Shown piece by piece: positions 1 to 9,130 of a stretch of DNA of 53,191 nucleotides. The notes below the pieces were generated by a model. That model did no database searches. It saw only the letters and a program-made list of their open reading frames with translations, and was not told the origin of the DNA. The stretch is from an uncultured Gammaproteobacteria bacterium. GTDB taxonomy: Bacteria; Pseudomonadota; Gammaproteobacteria; GCA-002705445; GCA-002716945. Each line of letters opens with the position of its first letter. Within the stretch, counting starts at the first letter, position 1. Location: the NCBI GenBank assembly GCA_913045115.1, contig CAJWPJ010000006.1, positions 1-53,191 on the forward strand. The letters run 5' to 3'. A program made the translations under genes and the position numbers.

Positions 1-516
1 ATGTATATGCCACTCCCAGAAAACATCTAATGTTGGAAATACGTGAATAGAATTACCTGATAATTTTAAGTTTTTATTCAGTGTATCAAAAAAAGTAGGC
101 TTATCAATTACATGTTCTAATACCTGATTTGAAATAATTAAATCGAAAAACTCAAGTTGTTCATGCCATTGATCTGATGAGTCTATAATCTTTATTTTTT
201 TCTCCCAATTATCATTTTTGTATTTTTTTTTTAAATTTAAATACAGCCTAGAAAGATGTGAATTTTCTAATTCGTCATCATAGAAGGTCAGTTCGCTCTC
301 TTGAATGTCAAATGCATAAAAATCAAAGGTAATTTTGGGAAATGTTTTCGATAATACATCAATCATGTATAGAAAAAATGTTCCACTACCGCATCCAACC
401 TCTAGCACTTTCATGCTATTGGGCAAATTACGTTTCTGTCTTATTGTGCTAATAATGCAGTTTGTTAAATGAATATCATTTAGAGTTATGTTTCTATAGT
501 TATATTCTTTATTCAT
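1..516 (-). CDS. SAM-dependent methyltransferase, partial (C-terminus off left edge)
   Basis: This reading frame is missing from the ORF track because it runs off the left edge without a stop. Reading the minus strand from the ATG at 516 gives 172 open codons. Residues ~43-51 read VLEVGCGSG, the glycine-rich motif I that binds S-adenosylmethionine in class I methyltransferases. A later stretch reads LIISNQVLEHV, the usual motif IV/post-IV region. An AAGAG-like ribosome site precedes the start. The substrate cannot be told; such enzymes often sit in surface-polysaccharide regions. It diverges from the methyltransferase at 728. I am confident of the fold but not of the role. Confidence 0.8.
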   Translation of the reverse strand, partial: MNKEYNYRNITLNDIHLTNCIISTIRQKRNLPNSMKVLEVGCGSGTFFLYMIDVLSKTFPKITFDFYAFDIQESELTFYDDELENSHLSRLYLNLKKKYKNDNWEKKIKIIDSSDQWHEQLEFFDLIISNQVLEHVIDKPTFFDTLNKNLKLSGNSIHVFPTLDVFWEWHIH

Positions 517-727
517 TTTCTCTTGTTGCGCTTAGAGTAGTCTGGGTTATTTTAATTAAAAGTAGGATGCAATATCTCATATCAGTATATTGTTTGAAAA
601 TTAGCTTAATTATAACTCATAGAGTGTTTCATTTTACTATAAGATAAGTATACACTAATGGATTCATTAAGGTAAAAAACGTATATTTAGAATCAATATG
701 GGTACTATTTTTAACTAAATCTAGATT

Positions 728-1612
728 ATGAAACTTAAAATGTTATTACCTTGGTGGCTGAAGATTCTCTTCAAAATTATTTTGAGTAGATTACCTATTA
801 AATACTCAACGTGGCGCTCAATCTCTATGTTCTCCCATTCACCTCCAAATATCAATGAGTCTGCATCAGCACTTAAAACTATCAGAAGATATTTATCTAT
901 AGCGAGAGAATATACTTCTATAGAAAATAATTATAACTGTCTTGAACTGGGGCCTGGTGATTCCATTATCACTAGCTTAGCAGCTAAAAAAAATGGTGCA
1001 AAACAATACTGGTTAGTGGACACAGATAAGTTTGCATATACTGATCTAAAGCATCTAATTGACACTTCAATAGACATGGGAATTATTCACAATAATTACA
1101 ATAAGTTCCGATCCACGGAAGATTTCCTAAAATATAATCAAATTGAATATAAAACAAATGGAATGCAGTCGTATACTGAAATACCAAGCTCATCTGTTGA
1201 TTTAGCATGGTCAAGATCAGTTTTAGAACATATCTATTTTGAAAATTTTGAGAGCACATTAAAGGAGTTACATAGAATACTCAAACGTAATTCAATAACT
1301 GTCCATTCTGTAGATTTCAGAGATCATCTATCTGATAGTATTAATAATTTAAGATTTAACAAAACTATATGGGAGTCTCATCTATTTAGAAATTCTGGAT
1401 TTTATACAAATCGTTTAAGACCATCTCAAATGATTGATTTGTTCACTAAAAATGGATTCGATGTTTCTATATTTCGACAAGATTTTAATGATCAAGTAAG
1501 TTTACCTAGAAATAAAATATCTACAGACTTTAGAAACTTATCTGATGATGATCTTAGAACCACAGGCATGATACTTGTTGCCAGAGCAGTTGATAAGACG
1601 AAATATACTTAA
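728..1612 (+). CDS. Class I SAM-dependent methyltransferase
   Basis: This 294-residue protein belongs to the methyltransferase-11/type-12 superfamily. Motif I reads LELGPGDS near residue 78, followed by an acidic strand end (LVDTD) and a VDLAWSRSVLEHI segment, which is the typical motif IV/V arrangement. The basic, hydrophobic N-terminus (WWLKILFKIIL) could hold the protein at the membrane. The substrate is unknown; a sugar or lipid-linked glycan is plausible because LPS-core glycosyltransferases lie 9 kb away, but this is inference. It is the second methyltransferase in a row, divergent from the partial gene at the left edge. It has no ArsM-type cysteine set, so I do not read it as an arsenite methyltransferase. 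Confidence 0.75.
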   Translation: MKLKMLLPWWLKILFKIILSRLPIKYSTWRSISMFSHSPPNINESASALKTIRRYLSIAREYTSIENNYNCLELGPGDSIITSLAAKKNGAKQYWLVDTDKFAYTDLKHLIDTSIDMGIIHNNYNKFRSTEDFLKYNQIEYKTNGMQSYTEIPSSSVDLAWSRSVLEHIYFENFESTLKELHRILKRNSITVHSVDFRDHLSDSINNLRFNKTIWESHLFRNSGFYTNRLRPSQMIDLFTKNGFDVSIFRQDFNDQVSLPRNKISTDFRNLSDDDLRTTGMILVARAVDKTKYT

Positions 1613-1963
1613 AGAATTGTTAAGATAATGTTTATATCTTCCCGTTTAATAAATAAAATGATGATACTTTTGATTATGATGTATATATTGCATGAGGCGA
1701 GTTGTATCCTTTTTCAAAGCTCGCTTATGCTTTGCTCTTAGTATTAGTTGAAGCAAGATTTTAAAATTAGGACTTATTAACAAAAATGAACTTTATAATT
1801 TTACTACTCACATTTTTATTGGCAGTTATCATATTAAATAATCAATTATTTGATAAAGGAACGAGCTATATGTTATCAGGAATTTTGTCTTTTCTATTTG
1901 TAATAATATTAGTTTTTTTTATTGCATCCGTGTTATAGATTAAAACTTATGTCATAATTTATG
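1613..1963. other. Sparse intergenic stretch with one small ORF
   Basis: This 351-base AT-rich stretch lies between the methyltransferase and the convergent unknown gene. It holds one small open frame (listed separately at 1786-1938) and a weak inverted repeat around 1695-1730 (GCGAG ... CTCGC) without a run of T, so I do not call a terminator. No RNA gene is visible. Confidence 0.5.
1786..1938 (+). CDS. Possible 50-residue membrane peptide
   Basis: This ATG-to-TAG frame is too short for the ORF track. It translates to 50 residues with two strongly hydrophobic segments (about residues 2-17 and 31-50) separated by a short polar linker, NNQLFDKGTS. The hydrophobic-polar-hydrophobic pattern looks like a two-span small membrane protein, but in AT-rich DNA such frames arise by chance from T-rich codons. 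There is no clear ribosome site. I recognise no family. Confidence 0.35.
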   Translation: MNFIILLLTFLLAVIILNNQLFDKGTSYMLSGILSFLFVIILVFFIASVL

Positions 1964-2518
1964 CTATAGATTAAATCTGGCTCTATGATGACTGTAATCT
2001 TTCATCATTTGAACTTCTACATCCTGACTAAGAATATCTCTTATAATAATTTTTTGCTCATTTGTTAACAATCCTTGCATAATTGCCAAACATACATCTA
2101 GGCCGAATCTGCATAGCTCTCTTTCGCCAAAATCATGATTTTTTCTGTGAAAACCTATCTCAATTTTTTCTATCGACTCGTCTAATATTCTGGCTACTTC
2201 AGCAATTGCTTCGTTTAAACTTTTATTTTTTAATATCAGGGACCAACATAATGCGTTCATGGAGATATAAGTTAATTCCATTTTAGGTCTTGAACCTGCT
2301 CCTTTTAAACCAAAAATATTAGCGATATCAGATTTTCTATTTTTTATCTCTTCTGATCTAGCTGAAATCCATTCATTCAGTTCTGAAGTGGGCTCTGTAT
2401 TTTTTATTTTATGTGCTGAGAACTCCTTAATTAATACCTCAGATAAATCAGGGGTTGGGTTATCCTCATACTTTCTAACTAGCATCTGTTCAAAGACCTT
2501 ATTATCTTCATCAATCAT
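1964..2518 (-). CDS. Hypothetical protein, unrecognised
   Basis: A 184-residue soluble protein that I do not recognise. The track begins at TTG 2521, but the ATG at 2518 gives the more natural start. The N-terminal third is acidic and charged (DEDNKVFEQMLVRKYED), and the rest looks mostly helical, with an NEAIAEVARILDESIEKIEIG helix pair and a basic RKNHDFGERE turn. There is no signal peptide, membrane segment or obvious enzyme motif. The amphipathic spacing and coding bias look like a real gene. It converges on the small ORF at 1786-1938 and lies beside a decayed pseudogene, so it may be part of an accessory island. Confidence 0.6.
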   Translation of the reverse strand: MIDEDNKVFEQMLVRKYEDNPTPDLSEVLIKEFSAHKIKNTEPTSELNEWISARSEEIKNRKSDIANIFGLKGAGSRPKMELTYISMNALCWSLILKNKSLNEAIAEVARILDESIEKIEIGFHRKNHDFGERELCRFGLDVCLAIMQGLLTNEQKIIIRDILSQDVEVQMMKDYSHHRARFNL

Positions 2519-2703
2519 CAAAAAATTCCTCGAAAAAATCAGAATAATATGTTTCGATTATAATGTGAACAAGAATGCTCGCACAAAAATAAAATTCAGA
2601 ACCATGTTTCGGGTATATCTTATATCTCTATTCATAGTTATGCCTATCATCTTCTTAATTTGGTACCTGACTAAATAATAATTCAATCTAAAAGCTTGGT
2701 AGA

Positions 2704-3288
2704 TTAATTTACAAAGTTTGTTAGCCATAGTGTCTGATAAGGTGCTAGCTCTATCTCTTTTGTGGCATCGTCGACTTTGATATCAGATAGTAAGTCGTGC
2801 CAATTATCAAAGCCAGCTAAATTTATATCCAGTAAGCTGATATTAGTGACTGTGTCTGTAAGATTTGTTATACAAAAAATACTTTGTTTTTTATCTAAAC
2901 TCTGCCTCCAGATTCCATATAATTTATTTCCAAGATGGAGTGTAAATTGAACTGCATTTGGATAAAATGCTGTCTGTTTTTTTCTGATTTGAATGAGTTT
3001 TTTCAATTCATTGAAAATAGCTTTATTTTTTGTATTGCCATTCAAGGATTGGATATCAGTATATTCAATCTTGCCTCTATTTAGCGATCTATTTTGTTTT
3101 GTAGAATTATATAAATCATAATCATTATGGCTTCCAAAAAGACTATGGATATAAAACGCAGGAACACCCGCTAATGACAACATTATTGTGTATATACAAA
3201 TAAACCTCTCAACATTAAGTTGTCTCTCTTTAAGAGATGAGCTGTTCAAAACTAAAAAAGAATTTTGCACTATATCTGTCGTAGACAA
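2704..3288 (-). pseudogene. Remnant of GH13 sucrose/glucosylglycerate phosphorylase-type enzyme (C-terminal third)
   Basis: The translation resembles only the C-terminal third of GH13_18 phosphorylases: TIMLSLAGVPAFYIHSLFGS, an N-D-Y turn, the NRSLNR segment and a final beta-sandwich domain (LAPYQTLWL). Family members are roughly 500-600 residues; this frame has 194 and a TTG start. The catalytic Asp nucleophile and Glu acid/base of the barrel lie in the missing part. The frame stays open upstream without a better start until a stop at 3355-3357 inside the 3' end of gltX, so the N-terminal two thirds were deleted at the gltX junction. I infer loss of function, though an expressed fragment cannot be excluded. 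Confidence 0.72.
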
Positions 3289-3348
3289 TAAAGAACTCGA
3301 GCGTGTTATAAAAAATATTAGACCCGTTATAGTTAAATGTTAAGAAGT

Positions 3349-4713
3349 TTATTGATTATAAATTTCTAGGAATCTAGATATTCTCTCTACTGTCCTTTTT
3401 TTACCAAGCAAGAAACATAAATCATCAATTGAGGGTGCGTTTAATTTCCCAGTAGTAGAAAAGCGAATGAGGGGGCCAATATCTTTGAATTTGAGCTTCA
3501 AATCTTCGCATGTAGATTTTACACAAGCTGATATAGATGGTTTATCATTAAAATCTACAATAAACAATTTAGCTATTATGTCTCGCAATATTCTGTTAGT
3601 TTGATCTTTGTCATACTTAGATATAATCTCTAAGTCGTAATCAATTTCATTTTGATAGAAATATGAGACACTATTAGCTATATTTTTAAGTGTGTACTCC
3701 CTTTCTATTCCAAGCCTAAGAATATTATGCAAATAATCATTGTTCTCTGGAGAATCAGAAAGGTCCATTTCCTGTAGATAAGGTAATATTTGAATGGCTA
3801 CTTTTTCTATATCATCATTTTTAATATAGTGTTGATTCAACCAATTTAACTTATCAATATCGAAAGTTGCAGCTGATTTTGTAATACGCTCTAGACTAAA
3901 ATGCTCAAGAAGGTCCTTAGTGGAAAATATTTCTTGGTCTCCATGTGACCATCCGGTTTTGGCTAAATAATTTATAATAGCATCTACTCTATATCCTTCT
4001 CTAAGAAAATGGTTTATATCAATAGCGCCATGTCTTTTTGATAATCTTTTTCCATCTATTCCGTGTATCATTGGTAAATGAGAAAATGATGGAACATCTG
4101 CTTTAAATGATCTAAATAAATTAATCTGTACAGGTAAATTACTTAAATGATCATCACCTCTGACCAAGTGAGTAATGCCAAGATCAATGTCATCTACTAC
4201 AGATGTAAGATTATATGTAGGCACTCCGTTTGATCTAAGTACAACTACATCAAAGAAAGTTTTTGGGTCAAAAGATATCTCTCCGTGAACAGAGTCTTTA
4301 ATATTTACTGCCTGATCCCTTTGGTTTCTAAAACGAATGACATGACCATCCTTGTTCAATCTATTATCATACTGAATACTTAAATCTGTTTCTTTTGTTT
4401 TTTCGTTTACTTCAACCTTGTCATAATATGCTAAATCTTTGTTTAACAACTCTTCAATTTTATCAATATAATGATCAAACCTATGCGACTGATAAAGTAT
4501 ATCGCCATCATGGTCTAAGCCAAGGTGATCTAAAGCAGATATAATTGAATCTTTGAATTCCTTTGTGCTTCTCGATGTGTCAGTATCATCAATTCTGAGG
4601 AAGAATTTACCATTATTTTTTCTAGCGTATAGCCATGAATATAGTGCTGTCCGAACTCCTCCTATGTGAAGCCATCCTGTTGGACTGGGAGCAAATCTAG
4701 TAACTGGATTCAT
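3349..4713 (-). CDS. gltX: Glutamyl-tRNA synthetase
   Basis: Charges tRNA-Glu with glutamate in the cytoplasm. The class I signatures are both present: HIGG at residues 16-19 following RFAPSPTGWL, and the KMSKS-type motif KRLSKRHG at 222-229. The substrate loop (RIDDTDTSRS) is intact. At 454 residues it is slightly shorter than E. coli GltX. The zinc-binding cysteines found in some GluRS are absent. Its ATG overlaps the tldE stop by four bases (ATGA), so it is probably translated as the last gene of tldD-tldE-gltX. The 3' end abuts a decayed glycosidase gene, but the synthetase itself looks complete. Confidence 0.97.
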   Translation of the reverse strand: MNPVTRFAPSPTGWLHIGGVRTALYSWLYARKNNGKFFLRIDDTDTSRSTKEFKDSIISALDHLGLDHDGDILYQSHRFDHYIDKIEELLNKDLAYYDKVEVNEKTKETDLSIQYDNRLNKDGHVIRFRNQRDQAVNIKDSVHGEISFDPKTFFDVVVLRSNGVPTYNLTSVVDDIDLGITHLVRGDDHLSNLPVQINLFRSFKADVPSFSHLPMIHGIDGKRLSKRHGAIDINHFLREGYRVDAIINYLAKTGWSHGDQEIFSTKDLLEHFSLERITKSAATFDIDKLNWLNQHYIKNDDIEKVAIQILPYLQEMDLSDSPENNDYLHNILRLGIEREYTLKNIANSVSYFYQNEIDYDLEIISKYDKDQTNRILRDIIAKLFIVDFNDKPSISACVKSTCEDLKLKFKDIGPLIRFSTTGKLNAPSIDDLCFLLGKKRTVERISRFLEIYNQ

Positions 4714-6035
4714 AGAGTCATCTTAAAGTTATTAATTACTGCACCAGGTAGTCTTGCGCTTGAAGTTGATCGTTCTTCATATGAACCAGAATCAATCAAC
4801 AACTCCCTTTTTTCTGTAAGCCCTATCAAGTTATCACCTAGCATGCTGTATACGCTATCATCGAATCTCATAGTATTAATTGGAGCTACTAATTCACCAG
4901 CCTCAACAACAAAACAACCAAATCTTGTTAGACCTGTCATTCTTCCATTATTACGATCGGAAAAATTTAAGTACCAGAGATTGCTTATATATATTCCACT
5001 ATTAATTGTGCTTAGGATTTCATGTTCCGCTATTTTTCCAGGACTCATATCAATGGAACTTGGATACTCCGATGTGCTGGATGCATTGTGATCAACTGAA
5101 TACTCAAGAGATGATCTAGGAGAAGTTAATGATTCAGAAAATTTTCCATTACTGATCATATTTATTGTTTCAGGTTTTATGAATCCATCTGAGTTAAAGT
5201 TTGCAGATAAACCATCTTTAATATTTTCATCTATTGATACTGATTGATGAAGAGATTTCTCCCCTTTGTTGAGTAGATGAAGTGGGCTAGTTCCTATTTT
5301 ATTTGCCTTATAACTAAATCCTCCCCATGACATCATATCTAATATCTCATTGAGAGCAGATGGCTCAAGGTATACTGTATACTCTCCTTTTTGGATCGTT
5401 TGCAGCGGTTTAGATAATATACTGAGTTTTTTTATACCTTGTTCAAGGATTAAATCAAAATCATCATTACTCCAATTTTTTGATGAATAATTAAGCTTGA
5501 TAGCATTATTACTTTCATTATAAATGGAATAATCAAAACTAAATGAGTAGTCGCTATGCCAGTTAAATTGACCGAGGGAATTTGCTAACCCAGTATATAT
5601 ATATCCTGATGAATAAATTCCAACTAAGTCCAATGATTTTATCTTACTAAAAATATAGTCTAAGTTCTCTCTATCATCAAAGACCTGTTGAATTGAAGAA
5701 ACATCTGTAGACTTAATAGATGTTGAAAACAAAAGATATGGATCTTTTGGAAGATCTGGTAACTCTCTTCTCAAATAATTTAAAGTTCTTATGAGTGTTG
5801 CTAAGTCTCTTTTTAGACTTCCGTTTAGTCTTATGTAAGATTTTAGATTTCTTTTTTCACGATTTGATAAACTTAGAGATACTGAAATCTGTTTAACGCT
5901 TCCAGGTTGTCTAATCTTGCCTTTATTTAATCGTACGAAACTAGATTCTTCAGCATCAAAATTTATGATCAAGAACTCATCACTTTGGATATTTTTGAAT
6001 AACTCTTTAACAATACTTTGAAAGTACTCTTTCAT
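4710..6035 (-). CDS. pmbA: TldE/PmbA subunit of the TldD-TldE metalloprotease
   Basis: Non-catalytic partner of TldD in the heterodimeric protease that trims unfolded or modified peptides (CcdA antitoxin and microcin B17 in E. coli). The C-terminal half carries the family pattern GRMTGLTRFGCFVVEAGELV followed by an IGLTEKRELL segment, and there is no HExxxH zinc motif, as expected. The track starts at 6074, but the ATG at 6035 gives a 441-residue protein close to E. coli PmbA (450) and shares one base with the tldD stop (TAATG), so I use it. Translationally coupled to tldD upstream and gltX downstream. Confidence 0.93.
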   Translation of the reverse strand: MKEYFQSIVKELFKNIQSDEFLIINFDAEESSFVRLNKGKIRQPGSVKQISVSLSLSNREKRNLKSYIRLNGSLKRDLATLIRTLNYLRRELPDLPKDPYLLFSTSIKSTDVSSIQQVFDDRENLDYIFSKIKSLDLVGIYSSGYIYTGLANSLGQFNWHSDYSFSFDYSIYNESNNAIKLNYSSKNWSNDDFDLILEQGIKKLSILSKPLQTIQKGEYTVYLEPSALNEILDMMSWGGFSYKANKIGTSPLHLLNKGEKSLHQSVSIDENIKDGLSANFNSDGFIKPETINMISNGKFSESLTSPRSSLEYSVDHNASSTSEYPSSIDMSPGKIAEHEILSTINSGIYISNLWYLNFSDRNNGRMTGLTRFGCFVVEAGELVAPINTMRFDDSVYSMLGDNLIGLTEKRELLIDSGSYEERSTSSARLPGAVINNFKMTL

Positions 6036-7468
6036 TACTCTCCACCGAATATGTCTATATTTTTGAAAAGGCACGGAGGTGTTGCATGCCCAACAAATAT
6101 AGTTTGATTTGGCTCACCCTTACCACAATTTGCTGTACCAAGAATTGAAAATGATGACTCGTCACCTACCATTGAGAGATTATGCCAAAACTCTTTAGTT
6201 ATCCCTCTATAATTAGGATTTTTTACAACTGTTTTCACTTCCCCATCTTTAATTATTGTTCCTTTTTCACAACCAAATTGAAATTTATTTCTATAATCAT
6301 CGATAGACCAAGAATTATTAGTCTCTAGTAAAATTCCATCTTCAATGGAACTTACCATTTCTGGAAAGGATGAACTTCCTGGCTCTAGGTTAATATTACC
6401 CATTCTATCTATTGGTGGTCGATTCCAACTTGTAGCCCGCGAACATGCCACATGCTGTTGATCAGCTCGTTGTGCAGAATAATAACTTCCTATTGGTCTT
6501 TTTAAGATGCCATTCTCAATTAAGTACTGCTTTTGAGCAGCAGTCCCATCATCATCATAATTATAGGTCGCTAACTCAGAATCTTGCGATGGATTAAAAG
6601 AGATGTTTAGTTTATCTGAGCCATACTGATAAGTTCCAAACATACTAAGATCAACAAAACTTGAGCCAGCATAATTTCTCTCATCCCCGAGAATCCTATC
6701 AAGTTCTAGGGGGTGCCCTATCGATTCATGAATCTGTAAAATCATTTGATCAGGTGCTATTAAGGCATCGATATTACCACTTGGACAATTAGGCGCCATT
6801 GATAATTCAATTGCGTCATTTGCAATTTGTTTCGCTTGATTAATTAAGTCTGATTCTTTGAGAAAGTTATAACCTATTTGCCTTGCATGAGCATGGCCTC
6901 CAAAAGTCCTAGTTTGAATTTGTTTCTTGTATTCTGCACAAGCAACCAATTGAGGTAAAATATATGAAATGTTTTGTCTAAACTTACTCCCATTGGTATC
7001 AGTAAAGAGCGTTTCTAGTTTATTATACCTAAAGCTCGCTCCCCAATTAGAGATAGTTGGTTTGGATTTGAGTGACTTGTTAATTTCCATAAGATAATCA
7101 ACTTTGTCTTTGTTGGATTCTTTCGACCAGCCATCTTTTTCATGAGTGAAATACTTACCATTGTCAATTGAGCTATCAGGTGGCGCAGGTGTATGAATTA
7201 ACTTTCCCGAGGAATAATAAGCCCATTTTTTTGCCTCTTCAGTTGCTATTAATATCCCTTTTTTTGTGAGATCGCTTGTGGCGCTATATCCATAACCTCC
7301 ATTATGTATCACAGTAACCATGAGACCCTCATCTTCAATAATCTCTATTGGCTCAAGAACATTTCTAGTGACAGAAATAATATTTGTGTATTTGTTTACG
7401 AACCTAAATGAGCAATAATCTACATTAGGGAGATACGTGTTTATCTGAGTGAGAAATTCGTTTTTCAT
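6035..7468 (-). CDS. tldD: TldD, zinc metalloprotease subunit
   Basis: Catalytic subunit of the TldDE protease. The zinc site HESIGH is visible at about residues 247-252 (numbered from the start used here), followed by PLELDRILGDE, and the late cysteine ligand lies in FGCEKGTIIKDGE. I use the ATG at 7468 (MKNEFLTQ) rather than the track start at 7495, because it gives a normal 477-residue length and clears the divergent arsS start. The gene is first of a minus-strand tldD-tldE-gltX run with one- and four-base overlaps. Its promoter must lie in the short gap shared with arsS. Confidence 0.95.
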   Translation of the reverse strand: MKNEFLTQINTYLPNVDYCSFRFVNKYTNIISVTRNVLEPIEIIEDEGLMVTVIHNGGYGYSATSDLTKKGILIATEEAKKWAYYSSGKLIHTPAPPDSSIDNGKYFTHEKDGWSKESNKDKVDYLMEINKSLKSKPTISNWGASFRYNKLETLFTDTNGSKFRQNISYILPQLVACAEYKKQIQTRTFGGHAHARQIGYNFLKESDLINQAKQIANDAIELSMAPNCPSGNIDALIAPDQMILQIHESIGHPLELDRILGDERNYAGSSFVDLSMFGTYQYGSDKLNISFNPSQDSELATYNYDDDGTAAQKQYLIENGILKRPIGSYYSAQRADQQHVACSRATSWNRPPIDRMGNINLEPGSSSFPEMVSSIEDGILLETNNSWSIDDYRNKFQFGCEKGTIIKDGEVKTVVKNPNYRGITKEFWHNLSMVGDESSFSILGTANCGKGEPNQTIFVGHATPPCLFKNIDIFGGE

Positions 7469-7507
7469 GATTAAATAAGAAATACATTGTATCATTTAAG
7501 TGAAATT

Positions 7508-8458
7508 ATGCATAAGATTTATCCACTATTACAAAGTAGCGACTTCCCTTATATTGAGAGAAATGACCTTACGATATTACAGGTTAATCTTGGTTATAAA
7601 TGTAACCAGAGATGTCTCCATTGTCATGTAAATGCCGGTCCGAACAGAACTGAGATGATGGATAAGATCAATGTTGATCGCGTTATACATTTTGCTAAAG
7701 AAAATAATATTAAAACAGTTGACCTTACTGGAGGAGCTCCTGAGATTAATAAATATTTTACATACTTAATTGAATCATGTACAAGAAATGGTATTCATGT
7801 GATCGATAGGTGTAATTTAACTATATTGAATGAAAAAGGAATGGAAAGTTTACCTATTTTTTTAGCAGATAATAAAGTAGAAATTATTGCATCATTACCA
7901 TGCTATAAAGAACAAAATGTCAACAAACAACGTGGTAAAGGTGTGTTTGAGTCTAGTATTGCAGCATTAAAAAAATTGAACGCCCTTGGATACGGATCTT
8001 CGAATCAATTGACAGTGAACTTGGTGTACAATCCACAAGGTGCAGAGTTGCCTCCTGATCAACAAAAATTAGAGAAAGAGTATAAATTATTTCTCAATGA
8101 AAGTTTTGGAATTAAATTCAATAATCTTTATACGATAACAAACATGCCAATCAATAGATTTGGAAGCACACTGGTTAGCAAGAATTTATTTAAAGATTAC
8201 ATGAAGCTTTTGAAGCATTCATTCAGTGAAAAAGCACGTGAGAATGTAATGTGTAAGACCATGATTAGCGTAGACCCATATGGATATGTTTATGATTGCG
8301 ACTTCAATCAAATGCTTAATATTCCATTATCTAACAATAGAATTCATATTTCAGAGGTCAACCAACATTATCTACGTAAAAGACAAATTGCTACAGCAGA
8401 TCATTGTTTTGGTTGTACTGCTGGGTCAGGCAGCAGCTGTGGAGGATCGCTAGTCTAA
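7508..8458 (+). CDS. arsS: ArsS-type radical SAM protein
   Basis: Matches the ArsS family (arsenosugar biosynthesis radical SAM enzyme, DUF3641 C-terminus). LQVNLGYKCNQRCLHCHVNAG contains the CxxxCxxC ligands of the [4Fe-4S] cluster that cleaves S-adenosylmethionine, and the C-terminus ends with the family signature CFGCTAGSGSSCGG, likely holding further cluster or substrate-binding cysteines. In the known pathway ArsS adds a deoxyadenosyl group to dimethylarsenite. The ATG at 7508 matches the usual family N-terminus (MxxxxPLL). The next gene starts at the very next base, and two genes commonly found with arsS follow. No arsM is in the window. Confidence 0.88.
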   Translation: MHKIYPLLQSSDFPYIERNDLTILQVNLGYKCNQRCLHCHVNAGPNRTEMMDKINVDRVIHFAKENNIKTVDLTGGAPEINKYFTYLIESCTRNGIHVIDRCNLTILNEKGMESLPIFLADNKVEIIASLPCYKEQNVNKQRGKGVFESSIAALKKLNALGYGSSNQLTVNLVYNPQGAELPPDQQKLEKEYKLFLNESFGIKFNNLYTITNMPINRFGSTLVSKNLFKDYMKLLKHSFSEKARENVMCKTMISVDPYGYVYDCDFNQMLNIPLSNNRIHISEVNQHYLRKRQIATADHCFGCTAGSGSSCGGSLV

Positions 8459-9130
8459 ATGAAATACTCAATAATCTTGCCCACGCTAAATGAGGAGATA
8501 GCACTTAGTTCAATGAAGAATTGTATTAAAGCCCTAAAAATAAAATTAGGAGCTGAAATAATAATTGTTGACGGCAGAAGCACTGATGATACAAAAGATA
8601 TTGCCAAGTCTCTAGCCGATAAAGTATACGATAGTAATCGATCAAGATCATTACAGTTAAACAAAGGTGTAATGCATGCTACTGGAGAATATTATATCTT
8701 TCTTCATGCAGATACTATTTTAGATGATAATGCCATTGACAGTATTTTGAGTATCAGTGAGAATTTTGAATGGGGGTTCTTTAAAATAAAATTGGATCAA
8801 AAAGCCCTTAAATATAGTTTTTTAGCATATTGTATAAACCTAAGAAGTAAGTTATTCAATTATTGTACTGGTGATCAAGTTCTGATAGTAAATAAAAGTA
8901 TTTTTCATAAAGTAAATGGCTACAGAGAAATTGAATTGATGGAAGATATTGATATAACAAATAGGTTAAAGAAAATATCGGATCCTGTTATCTTAACCGG
9001 AAATGCGATAACGTCATCAAGAAGGTGGGAAAAATATGGCTATATTAAAACTATCTTACTAATGAGGTTATTACGAGTATTGTATTATTTAGGTATCAGT
9101 ACAAAAAGTTTAAGAAAAATCTATAGATGA
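8459..9130 (+). CDS. GT2 glycosyltransferase, TIGR04283-like (arsS-associated)
   Basis: A 223-residue GT-A fold family 2 glycosyltransferase. The N-terminus reads ILPTLNEE, followed by IIVDGRSTDDT, the nucleotide-sugar binding loop, and FLHADT, which takes the place of the DxD metal site. The MEDIDITNRL segment supplies the usual ED acid pair. Its length and motifs fit TIGR04283, a subfamily that travels with arsS and may attach or transfer the sugar of an arsenosugar or a related compound; that role is inferred from context. It begins directly after the arsS stop and overlaps the next gene by four bases (ATGA). Confidence 0.82.
   Translation: MKYSIILPTLNEEIALSSMKNCIKALKIKLGAEIIIVDGRSTDDTKDIAKSLADKVYDSNRSRSLQLNKGVMHATGEYYIFLHADTILDDNAIDSILSISENFEWGFFKIKLDQKALKYSFLAYCINLRSKLFNYCTGDQVLIVNKSIFHKVNGYREIELMEDIDITNRLKKISDPVILTGNAITSSRRWEKYGYIKTILLMRLLRVLYYLGISTKSLRKIYR

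Noticed and set aside
1-1612. The two left-edge methyltransferases considered as ArsM.
   Set aside because: The visible parts lack the arsenic-binding cysteines, and they lie 6 kb from arsS with housekeeping genes between.
1695-1730. Weak GCGAG/CTCGC inverted repeat after the 728-1612 gene, considered as a terminator.
   Set aside because: Short stem, long loop and no T-run after the second arm.
2388-2678. 96-residue plus-strand ORF ending in a 24-residue hydrophobic peptide (possible ATG at 2604, TATAAT at 2559).
   Set aside because: Its first half is antisense to the 1964-2518 gene. The hydrophobic end could be a tiny membrane peptide but has no ribosome site and no recognisable family, so it is not called.
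4666-5091. 141-residue plus-strand ORF across gltX/tldE.
   Set aside because: Shadow of two well-supported genes; composition does not look like protein. The same holds for most short plus- or minus-strand ORFs in the track (e.g. 9968-10481, 14922-15233, 22517-22795).
7508-8458. Radical SAM protein considered as QueE, because queD and folE2 are in the window.
   Set aside because: Length, CxxxCxxC context and the CFGCTAGSGSSCGG end fit ArsS, not the short QueE.
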